A program made the position numbers and the translations under genes. From Meandrina meandrites (taxonomy: Eukaryota; Cnidaria; Anthozoa; Scleractinia; Meandrinidae): a stretch of 64,000 nucleotides of DNA. Positions 54,701 through 64,000 of the stretch are shown here, piece after piece. The stretch is from NCBI GenBank assembly GCA_963693305.1, contig OY855913.1, positions 22,108,614 to 22,172,613 of the forward strand. Direction: 5' to 3'. Each line of letters begins with the position of its first letter. The first letter of the stretch is position 1. The notes beneath the pieces were generated by a model, which worked only from the letters and a program-made list of their open reading frames with translations, was not told the origin of the DNA and ran no database searches.

Positions 54701-57700
54701 CATGTCCGAACTTGCAAGTTAAATGTCACTTCTAACCGCATCGCTTTCAATGCGGTAACCCCTTTCGTTTACACGGCGCCAATCGAAATTGTGGAGCGTT
54801 TTCAAACCAATAGCTTCATTACTCACGTTAACGGCTGAAAACGGCGAAACTGCATCGATTTCAAAACGTTTATTGGTTAAGAATTTACAAACAAAGACAT
54901 TCAAACATCGCATCCTCTCCGTTTCCGTCAAGGCAAAATAGTTCCTGACACCCCTTTTTATTTTTCCTTTTAGGTACGCCATCAAATTGACCTTGTAGAC
55001 ATGCAGCGTACGTCGGCAAAATTGCATGGAAAAACATTTCGGTACATCTTGACAGTACAGGACGTTTTTAGTCGGTACGTATGGTTACGCCCGCTTACTG
55101 GAAAGGGGAGCAAGCAGGTGCCAAAAGAGCTTCGAGAACTTTACTGTGAGGTTGGCCCACCAAAGGTTTTGCAACGTGTCAATGGAGGAGAGTTCAAGAA
55201 GGCAGTTGAACAGTTGTGTCGGAAGCTGGAAGTTAAGATTATAAGAAGCTCACCGTACCATCCCCAATCACAGGGTAAAGTAGAAAGATCACACCGCACG
55301 TTGCGCAGGACCTTAGACCTTAGACGTATGACCTTAGACATATGTCAAAAGTTGGAGTGAACTGGGTTTCTCAGCTAAAAATCCTCAATGAAGAGCCATT
55401 CGAAGTTTTTTATGGATTGCCCGAAGAGAGACAAATGCAGTGACACAGGGACTCCCTGGGGGCTTTTACGGCAAAGAGAGCAGCTCATCCAAAAGTGCAA
55501 ATGTTTTACCAAAGGACAATGATTTTACAAAACAAAGTGATCAAACTACAAAAGTAAGAGTGAAAGCGAAGGCAGCAGACAAGGTTTGGGATGAACGATA
55601 CATCCAACGAAGAATGAAAAACAATCCTCCCTCAAAATACTCTGTTGGAGAAACTGTTCTGATCCGTTTTCCGTTTTCCAAAAAAAGTCGGACTGCGCCA
55701 AAACGTCGTTTTGTAGTAGAAGGAAAAATCATTAAAAGAAATTTACGAATTGCAAAATACTAAATATGGTTTGAAAATCCAACGACGAAAAGCCATCAGT
55801 CTACCTGGGTATCAGTGGAGGATATCACAAGTTTAACAGCCGAAGAAGAAAGACGCAAAAAAGATCTTGCTAAGGAAAGGCTAAAGAACAAGGGGAAGGA
55901 TCTAAATAGAAAGGAGCCCCTATCAAGTCATCGCAAAAAATTTTATATTCCTCTTAAACGCAAGGACAACCATGAAGCATTTTGGGATCAGGTCTTTGAT
56001 ATTTCGTTTAATCCTAGCCTGCTGGGGATGGTAACTGCCAGTTTGCAGCCGTAGCTCATGCTTTGCAGTAGAAGTCAGCATCTACAGGTCTAATGAAACA
56101 CTTCGGCGCGAGGTCGTTCAATATTTATCAGACAATCCCAATGCCGTGGATGGAAGTCCTCTAGAGCTATTCGCCGCAATGCCGTGGTCTGAATATCTCA
56201 ATACAATGGCACAAAATTCGACATACGGCGATCAGTTAACTCTTCAAGCCATGGCTAACCTTTACCTTGTAGAGATAATTGTAGAACTGTCATTAGTCCT
56301 CAGAACTGTCTCGGGTTGTTCTGGGCCATTTTTCAGAGGATGAAGGTATCCGCTATGTCTGCTTGGTCGCTACTAATAAAATAAATCAAGAAAGCGACGA
56401 AGAAAAAAACTCTTCCAAAGGAAACGAAAACATTCTTGAAGATGGCGAAGAAAATGAACATGAACAAAACTGTTATGAAAATTGAAGATGATGTAGTACT
56501 TTCTAACGACGAACAAAAGTTAACGTTACGAATACTGAAAAACACGTTGAACAACAAGAAGAATCACAACAACAACACCAAGACAAACAAGTACAACAGC
56601 AAGAAGAACAACATGAAGAAGAACAACAAGAAAAACAACAACAAGGAGAAGAAGTGGTGGAGGAAGTTAAACTGGAATCGCTGCAAGAAGAGATCCTTGA
56701 TATGATAGTAAACCTATCCATGACAGGACATAATCGAACAATTATTGATACATATGATGCCCTAAGCCACACATCAACCAAATTCAAAAGATTAGTTTCT
56801 AACAGTCCACAGTGGATAAATGCTTGGATTAATGTTCTTTTCACTGGGGTTGCAACATGGATGTATGTAACAGCCATCTTTTGGAAAAAAGGAAAGAAGT
56901 AGCAAAAAAAAGGAAAGAAGTGGCTATTGAAAGCTACTTGCCTTGTACTTTCCAGGACATAGAACGAAAGCACTAGGTTTTCTTAGGAAATGTAAAAATA
57001 TATGTTAAGGTTATTTTATATATTCGCAATCAACAATAACAGGTATAATGAGAATGCAAACCTGACTCTTTTCACAATATCTTTAATAATTACTTGCCGC
57101 TTTTGTGTTAACGTTGTAATAAACCGAGTTTTGTTCTATAGAATGTTGTTCAGTATGTTACCCTTGCATTTCCCATGTGCCTCAAGGGATGTCTAGCATA
57201 TCTTCTCTGTTTAAAACTTAGTATGGAACTTGGATCACCTGCCCCACCCAACCAACCTACAAGTCAGCAGTTCTAGCCCGAGAGTCTCATCTCTGTAGAT
57301 TGGTCTGGCTCCAATAGGGAACATCCAATCCCCTTCCCCACCCTACCACCTTGCTTGACATTGGTTTTAAGGCCGAAAAACGTCGGCAGGGAAGCATGGG
57401 CACGCGGAGAACACAAGTTTGCAAATCTGGGTGAATAATGGGAAAGTTTGAAAATTTAAAACAGGGGTATTCCTTATAAAGTGATGTTTGACTGAATTCG
57501 TCTTGACTCAAAGAGAACCTCAATCTCTTTCAAATGGATGAAATATCACCAACCACCAGCACTTCAAACGCTCTGGTATATAGTCTTTCTAATCATACTT
57601 GGGTACTTCCTTAATGTTCGCAGACCATAATTATAGCTTCTTGGGTATTGGTTTCTGGGTTAATTAAAATACTAACTTGATGCACGAGTCCCGTGTCCTG

Positions 57701-60283
57701 AAGTAAGAAGTGCATAAAGAGAATGGCAAGTTTGTAGCCCCTTGATTCGGAAGTCATAGCCAGTTTATTACATTTATGGTTAAGCCTTATTACGTTTATG
57801 GTTGTTCAGTTTATTACATTTATGGCCAAATTTTATTACATTTATGGTTAGTGGATTTATTGCATTTGTGGTTAACAGTTATTACATTTATGGTTACTAT
57901 TACATTTATGGGTGATACAGCGCCTTCTCTGAGTCTGACAGTAATCCTACTTATCAGTTGGTATTGGTTTTGGGGCTAGTTCCTGGGGCCTGTTTCTCGG
58001 AAAGCCATAGCAAAATATCAAACCTTATGATTACAGAGCTGGTTAATTCCAGGATATTTTTAATGTGAACAGAGGTTCTCTTCATACAAAGTGTCAGGTC
58101 AATACACTTCTCTGTTTTTAAGATACAGATGACTAAAAATGGCTTTGAGGGCCCGAAAAGTTTCCGGGGCTTTCGAGAAACGAGCCCCAGCTGTTGTTTA
58201 CTGTGTATTGTACTGGGTAGCAAGCCGTTCGTACGAGACCTTGCGACATGCTACCCGACCGAGCTTTACGGACAAGCCATAATTTACCAACCTGTTGTCT
58301 TTTAGAATTTCACTGCAAGATGACCTGCTGGTGTTCCTGCCTGTTGTGTCACCTGGCAGGGGAGAAACAACTACAAGAACCAACTGTTAAAAAAGGTATG
58401 TTAATTCTTAAAAAAACTCTGCTTGCCCACCCTTTTTTCCAAGACATAGTTCTTATTCACTACAAATTGATCGAAGTCTGTTTTAAGTTCGAAATACAAA
58501 CAATTCATGACTAAAATAAAACTTTCTCTGTTTTTTTTTTTAGTGACGATGCTGTTCTCAGTTAAAGTCCTTCCTCGGCTCTTGGGGACTAAGGGATTTA
58601 ATCCACTTAAGTTTCCCTAATGTTGCAGTATTGATTTTTGTAATTTTTTCAAATGTTTTTTCAACTCGAATCTTTGTTTTACATGACTTTCCAAATACAA
58701 ACGTGCAATTATAAACCAAAGGCTGTAATTCTACTGTCGAGGTATTGGTACAGTGAATGTTATGCATACGGTACCGCTACCTGTTTTAATCTTTCGTCCG
58801 GCATCAGCGCTACAATATCCTCCGCTATGTGGGGTTCCTGAAATATCCACCTGCATAAAAACAAGGAGTGACAAAGTGCTGACAAGTGCTCATGGGTTGG
58901 GATCTTATTTATGCCAGCGGGTGCCTGGGAACGAGACAATGGTCATGACAATGGCTCTTTCGCCAACTAAGCCTACGATTGAAGTTTTTAGTGATCAGTC
59001 GGGTTGTCAAACACTAACGCGACCAATATTAACTGCAAATGTGTCAACGCGTCCGTTTATTCTGAGCACCTTTATATTATTTTCTGATTAATCAGTGAAG
59101 CATTGCATCATAAACTCCTCTTGAACTTCAGTTAGTTTAATTAAAACGCACGCTCGACGGTGTAAGGTCTTCATTCAAATTAACAAAAAGTATACGGCAA
59201 ATCTTCAAACTTTAAGACTGAATTCGACGTTTACATTCAATTATAATCAGAATAAGAGCAAGCCAAGTCTGACATTACGGTGATGGATGTTTGTTTGTAA
59301 GAAAGGAGGAATTTGGTGAATTTAAAGTTCTCGCAATATTCGACTTCCGGGGTAACTGAAAACACTTGATTAGATTTCAACACTGTTTTCATAAAACTAA
59401 TTAAGAAATAGCAAACTCTGAGACAGACTACTTAGTCGCCGCAATTTCCTTGCGACAAAGAAAATGTGATTTCTCTAATTAAAGTGGACAAATATGCCGT
59501 CCACTATATAGAAAGCGACCATATATGAATGTGTACGATGTCATTGAATTGGTTTCTCTTCTTATTTACAAGCTTACTTTCTTGTTTAAATAGTACCCCT
59601 ATCTCAGTGCCCACTGTTTTGCTACACGATTATTTCCTCGAAACAAAAAAAAAATTAACTCGGCAAACCGGGTTTTAATATTATTTTATTCAGTTTGTCG
59701 GTCAGAACTATGGGTGACTTTTAAGGGCGACAATAAAGCATATTTTCTGGAATAATATTCTTTTTGAAAGCAGAAACAGTTTGCAGTGTGTTTCTTAGAA
59801 ATTAACGAAAGCTATGCTGCTCTTGTTGACCCGAAATTAGGAGCTGATATAAACCGGGCCACTTGCATTGAAATCTTTGTGAGAAACAAAGGCTAAACCT
59901 TAAATGTAAAAATAAAAAGCTTACTAAATCTAGTTAAAACCGAGCATTTTAGTTAGGATTTGACGTACCTTTTTTATTCGGACATATCCAGTTTTAGTTT
60001 CTTGACAACCCACCTGGAATTTCGCTAAAACCTTTTCTTTTGCGTCATACAAAAAGCACCTCCTAGCAACTTTGAAAAACACGGCTTCTGTACACTCCCT
60101 CCGAGCACAGCATCGAAAAGCACACGCAAGTTCGGTATCAGCCTTAACAGTGCCGATGCCGGCCACACTGGGAGGGATTTTCAGAAACGATAGCGTAAAA
60201 TACGAAGAGCAGTTATGTCCAAGGTGAACGCAAGAAATCGTTATCGCCGGAATTATGGCTACAATAAAGATCAGTGTGAACAT
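48758..60283 (-). CDS. Array copy G: secreted PAN plus fibrinogen-like protein with a giant intron
   Basis: There are five exons: 59969-60283, 58781-58850, 58292-58352, 49997-50126 and 48758-49267. They join to 361 residues. The signal peptide starts MFTLIFIVAIIPAITISCVH. I prefer this ATG at 60283 because an upstream in-frame ATG at 60367 would hide it. The PAN-like core is KADTELACAFRCCARREC, with an extra Cys. Exon 3 has two acceptors that keep frame: CTCCCCTGCCAG at 58353 (chosen, best pyrimidine tract) and CTTGTAG at 58371. Exon 4 has PCGGGAWAQVMRVNG; exon 5 has KVPGYWLSPFNRICVTLRF and FFVRGVGFGL. It is the most diverged member and uses TGA as stop. Intron 3 is 8.2 kb and filled by a satellite array and a dead transposon, so correct splicing across it needs RNA evidence. 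Confidence 0.72.
49306..49676. mobile_element. TTAA MITE in intron 4 of gene G
   Basis: The inverted ends AGGGGCAGTCTCAC and (reversed) AGGGGCAGTATCAC are flanked by TTAA at 49302-49305 and 49677-49680. The size (371 bp) and layout, including a central hairpin around GAAAACGTCGG, match the MITE in intron 4 of gene B, so both belong to one family. Confidence 0.82.
50165..54330 (+). repeat. 17-bp AT-rich satellite array in intron 3 of gene G
   Basis: The unit is AAGAATAAGTATTAAAT with variants GAGTT, GAATT, AAACAAG and TACGAAT. About 220 copies fill 50576-54330, with a short degenerate block at 50165-50270. The strand carries almost no C. In 52946-53250 the GAGTT variant recurs every 51 bases, a three-unit higher-order repeat. 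A non-satellite piece (50271-50575) interrupts it. A 17-base unit keeps no reading frame, so it is non-coding. Confidence 0.95.
50271..50575. repeat. Dispersed MITE-like repeat, copy 2, inside the satellite
   Basis: It is a diverged copy of the repeat at 8330-8625, with the blocks GTGTCGCTTTGGGTACC and CTAAAACAATTATTCACCTC. It ends where the satellite resumes at AAGATAAGAGTTAAAT, so the right part of the element is missing or replaced by the array. Confidence 0.5.
54396..54545 (+). repeat. Short tandem repeat of CTTCGG-type units
   Basis: About four degenerate copies of a 33-36 base unit built on AACTTCGGAAATCTTCGG follow the satellite directly. Confidence 0.6.
54975..56990 (+). mobile_element. 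Broken integrase plus OTU-protease transposon (Ginger/GIN-like)
   Basis: The remains of one long coding region run on the plus strand with several frame breaks. The first part (54975-55360) is a retroviral-type integrase core: HQIDLVDMQ holds the first acid and GKVERSHRT the last. The middle acid of DNGGEF is Val (codon 55178-55180). A C-terminal integrase region follows (about 55440-55763, VGETVLIRFP and APKRRFVVEG). Next comes an OTU cysteine-protease domain (about 55960-56400) with the motif GDGNCQF, Cys codon 56036-56038. The place of the catalytic His reads GIRYVCL (Arg codon 56351-56353). A Gln/Glu/Lys-rich stretch and a hydrophobic end (to 56902) close it. Integrase with OTU recalls Ginger-type DNA transposons; the assignment is from memory. 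It lies opposite to gene G, in its intron 3. Confidence 0.72.
57765..57910 (+). repeat. Minisatellite of TTATTACATTTATGGTTA units
   Basis: Seven to eight imperfect copies of an 18-25 base unit lie in intron 3 of gene G. The Tyr-rich open frame across them is an artefact. Confidence 0.75.
57985..58188. mobile_element. MITE-like element near exon 3 of gene G
   Basis: The inverted ends are GGGGCCTGTTTCTCGGAAAG on the left and CTTTCGAGAAACGAGCCCC on the right. It is about 204 bp long and non-coding. It ends about 100 bases from the donor side of exon 3. Confidence 0.6.
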
Positions 60284-61589
60284 ATCGTGACCGTTCTGTT
60301 TTTTCTCTGAATGAATTGTTTGTTTAGCTTTTCCTTGGCGGGCTTCGAAGTATGAATATAATGACATTTACGTCAAGTTAAATTTCTTGCTGTTGCTGTT
60401 GTGTGTTTTGACAGATTTTGTCAAACTTACACAGTTGATTATCAACCTCAGGTAAATAAACCGTAGTCGGGAATTTTATCAAGTCCAGTTGATACTCAAT
60501 TCAACCAAGTTTTCCCCTTGAAAACCGACGCGACACAACAGCTCTTTAGAAACTAATAACTTTGGAGGTTTTATCGAACCCTGTCATCGATTTCCGCAAG
60601 TCTAGTCAACTTTATTTCACGTTTCACACATAATTATTTCGAGCATTACCTCCAGAATCAGAAACAACAAGTATTCATCGCAGAAAATCAGAAATGTTTT
60701 CTTATTTTGACGTTATCGTTTTCAACATTTTTGGAAGAAATAGTTTTTCAATATGTGATATCTATTCGACGTGGTTTTCTGCACAGAGTTTATTAAGATT
60801 TCAATTTTAAATCAATACTTATTGAAAGAAAATTTGATGCATTCATTTATTACAATTTTGAACAAATACGCTATATTGAAAATAATGATGATCTTTTTAC
60901 AGTGTACACAGAACGAGATTTCTGCGAAAAGTTCGTCTCTTTGTAGCTTCGACTGAACAACTTTTTGTTGATAGTTTTTAAATAAATTTAATTATTGTTC
61001 GGCAAATTCGTACGATGCCCTTATATGGTCAAAGAGCCATTGTTATCCATCATCAGTACATAACAGATATCCTGCGATATACGTAGGGTTGCCAAAATTC
61101 GTCTGAAATCTTGCAAGGCGCTGCACAACCACAGTTTTTCTCGCTGAAAGAATAATAGTTCTTTTGTATCATTCAATTGTAAATGGCAGAATTTGACGAA
61201 ATTAAAAGTTAAATTTTACTTCGATGGCATCGCCGATATAAGTTTGATTTTGCAAACACCAAATGCACAAGGAACACTGAGACTGATCCACCAGTGTTGT
61301 GCTCAGAAGCCGAGAAAGGTCAACACATCTTTTGCGAAAATATTGTACGCTTTGAGCTCAGCAGGCACAATACCAACCTCCTTCATTTATCTGCTCTGCT
61401 ACTGCCAGAGTAACGCATGATGTCATCGGAGGGACGCTTGACGACTCCTACTCGGTGATTTTAGATCAAGAAAAGGATATCCGGCATCATCAATGACAAA
61501 CGCGGAGAAGATACGTTGGACATTGCCAATGGCTGGATGGCTGTATTTCAATTCCTTTCATTTCATTACGGTTTTAAGGTGGCTTAAAA

Positions 61590-62235
61590 CAGTTTCCTGC
61601 CGTATTCAGCAACTCAACTTTGACGGATCGATACTACAACTCTCTTTCAGTTGATGCAACATTATGGTATCAAACAGATGCCCAATCACTGGTGAACATG
61701 TTGTGATCATTTCCTTGACATTACCAGTTACCATAGCAACGGTATAACCTGTGAAAAGCACGCTTAATTTCAGCTTGAAGTGTCTATATAAAACTCAAAA
61801 CCAGTTCCGGTGACCCCTATTGAATTGTATTTAGCAGGATAAGATGCAGCGTTCGCAAACTTTAAACCAAATCTGCACATGTGGTTTAAATTTACGGAGA
61901 GTTTAGGTGGCTCTGAACCACATGTGCAGAATTGTTTTAAGCTTTACCAAAAGTTGGATCTTGTCTTGCTGATCAAAATTTCATAATAAAAAATAAGGGT
62001 CATCGAGCTCGTTTTTGAGTTGTACGGGGTCAAGGCTAAAATTAAGGGTGTCTTTAGAAGGTTATACTGTTGTTATGGTGACCTATTGTGTCATAAAAAA
62101 GACAAGGTGTTTACCAATCATTGGGCATTTGTTTGACACCATGATTGTGGCATCAACTGTTATAGAGTGGTTATAACGACCATCAAAAACTAAGTCTTGT
62201 AACTGCTGGAAACTGTCGTTAGCAACCTTACTTCA
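61590..62235. repeat. Large imperfect foldback element
   Basis: Two arms of about 300 bases, centred near 61905, are diverged reverse complements. Matching blocks include CAGTTGATGCAACATTATGG, ATGCCCAATCACTGGTGAAC and TCTGCACATGTGGTT with their complements in the right arm. It has no coding capacity and is probably an old foldback transposon. Confidence 0.7.
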
Positions 62236-63433
62236 AGTTTTGCTTTTCCTTTCCTAAATGTATTTAACGACAGGTCTACCATCCTCTGTTTGTGTGGTCA
62301 CATTTAGCCAAGATTTTTCAATTTCTCATAACTGCATGTTTTTATGAAAGCCATGTCAAGGCGGTACTTTAGCTGTTTGTCTTTGTTCTTTTTCGGCGAT
62401 TTTAGGTGGGGGCGGGGGAGATCGAGCAGTTTGAAAACAGCTAGTTGTATTCCGATATAGGCTTCTAACGAGTGAGCACGTCTGATACAATGAACCTCCC
62501 TGACTGAACATGAATGAATGACTGTGCTTTATTAACTTCACTTAGCCTTAACAATCTTTGCTGTCACTTCTAAGTTAGATAATGCCATTATGAAAAACGT
62601 CCCGCTCCCGAGCTCAAACTGAAGTGGAATGTGTACTCTCTCAAGAGAACGGATTTCAACACGGCAATTTTGCGCGTAGTTTTTGCCAAATAGAAGGCTG
62701 TGTGTTATGTTGCCCTTCTACGTGGTCCGCTGTATTTTGACGAGACCATAGACGAGCAAAAATCCCTGGATTGGAAGGAATCTGTACGCGTGCCTCTTCT
62801 GCAATCGTTTTGTCTTTGTCACTCTGGAAGACCAATTTACGGCACAAAGGACAGGCATTACTAAAACAAAGAAAAATAAATATATGTGCAGTTTACAACA
62901 GAACCTTTTTAAATATTGACATCCTGAATTAAAATCTTGAAGAGGGGTAACGATCTGTAACATGTTACCTTTGCTATTGCACGGTATTTGTCGCCTATCA
63001 GTGTCGTATGATCGGTCATTAATAGCTGGCTTTTTGGTTTCGTGAATAAAACTCAACTTCCCCATCGTGCGCTGCGGTGTTATTCGAGACGAAATTTAGC
63101 AAGCGTATTTTCTATGGCATGGTAGTTATACAACACTTTCTCGTGGTATACCATGGAATACCCACTTGTCACTTGCATTTTCTTGGTATACACACGAGCC
63201 TTAGGCGACTGAAAGCGGCAGTAAGACACTACCTCTCTGGAACCTCTATTTTCATTCGCCCACTGTAAACACTACCTCTATTGTTATTCAGGGATAGGGG
63301 CATTGTTATAGCCTGTTATGTATTGTTTTAAGAACCAATGAAATAACTCGTTCCGAGAGGTAGTGGGCGACCCGAAAACGGAGCCACAAAATGGCCGAAC
63401 CAAACTTTATTTGTATTAGTGGAATAATAAATC

Positions 63434-63544
63434 CCTTATTCGATGGTTTAACATATAATAGGAGCGGACATTTTGCTCATTGCTCGTATTCCTCGACCCT
63501 TGCAAAATATCCGCGCGTATTATATGTTAAAACATCGAATAAGG
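63434..63544. repeat. Inverted repeat with about 42-base arms
   Basis: The left arm, starting CCTTATTCGATGGTTTAACA, and its complement at the right surround about 28 bases. Arm identity is high. It is non-coding. Confidence 0.7.
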
Positions 63545-64000
63545 TGTATGTACAACGAGAAAGTGTTGCATAACTACTATATAGCAAACGAGGCTTTTTA
63601 CGTTTTCTTTCTCTTCAGACATGTGAAAAAAGGTAAAGTTATAGCCACACTAACTTTTAGAAAAAAAAAACAAGTAACATTGAAAGAATACAAAAAAGGT
63701 CTCATGAAAAGAAAAACAAATACTTCACGTGAAAAAATACAAACTTGTAGATTTACTCAACACTGATATGCAAAATTTCAGTGAATACCCAAACTACCAT
63801 TCGGTCTTGTCGCGTTGTCTGAAAGCTTTAATCCAACAACGTTAATTTAAATAGCTGCACATCTGATTCTTATCGTTGACCCATGAAAAGCATAAACCAT
63901 CAACGATGCGGCCCAAATGTTTGCATTGATACGCGATGATCGAATTCGAAACACACGCGAAAACGTTTCCAAGGTTTCCGTCAATCAAATTTCCGACAAC

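Larger units (their letters stand above)
60284..64000. other. Region upstream of gene G to the window end
   Basis: I cannot support a gene here. Two foldback repeats are present (61590-62235 and 63434-63544). Minus-strand open frames at 62656-63065 could be exons of an unknown gene, but their phases do not join in the better-looking frame. Confidence 0.5.

Noticed and set aside
61193..61420. A 75-residue plus-strand open frame
   Set aside because: It has no domain, no splice context and no similarity to the neighbouring genes. Its length is unremarkable for chance.
62656..63065. Two minus-strand exons of an unknown gene with a CPLC motif
   Set aside because: A donor after 62970 and an acceptor near 62858 exist, but the join forces a frame other than the one with the CPLC motif. 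No domain is recognisable, so I did not annotate it.

Overview
The window is animal nuclear DNA, most likely from an anthozoan cnidarian and probably a stony coral. This rests on three things: spliced genes with GT-AG introns; dense small transposons, SINEs and homopolymer runs; and a gene family that, from memory, matches the coral secreted proteins often named after 'uncharacterized skeletal organic matrix protein 5'. I ran no database search, so the organism and the family name are inferences.

Layout. Positions 1-4366 hold no gene, only SINEs and a foldback repeat. An intronless TRIM-NHL ubiquitin ligase gene lies at 4367-6655 on the + strand. From 8835 to 60283 there is a head-to-tail array of seven related genes, all on the - strand. 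I call them A (8835-12270, a pseudogene), B (14495-17660), C (20753-25879), D (27162-33038), E (36327-42087), F (43076-46886) and G (48758-60283). An eighth, decayed last-exon fragment lies between A and B at 14231-14367. Positions 60284-64000 hold no gene I can support, only foldback repeats.

The gene family. B, C, D, E and G have five coding exons with the same intron phases (0, 1, 2, 0). F has four because exons 2 and 3 are fused. I joined the exons by hand at splice sites, and all six intact copies give an open frame of 352-386 residues. The plan is: signal peptide; PAN/apple-like Cys-rich domain (exon 1); short variable linker (exons 2-3); and a fibrinogen-related domain split over exons 4 and 5. 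No membrane anchor is visible, so the products should be secreted and N-glycosylated. A-C form one subfamily and D-G another, judged by exon 1. The most striking change is in F: a GAT repeat that sits in an intron in B and E has become coding and gives a run of 16 aspartates.

Mobile DNA. The paralogous introns and flanks act as natural before/after pairs, so several insertions can be dated relative to gene duplication. These include MITEs with TTAA, 8-bp and 9-bp target duplications and a 1.8 kb element carrying a RecQ-helicase-like fragment. Intron 3 of G is 8.2 kb long. It holds a roughly 3.8 kb array of a 17-bp repeat, with a 51-bp higher-order period in part, and a broken integrase/OTU-protease transposon that has lost catalytic residues.
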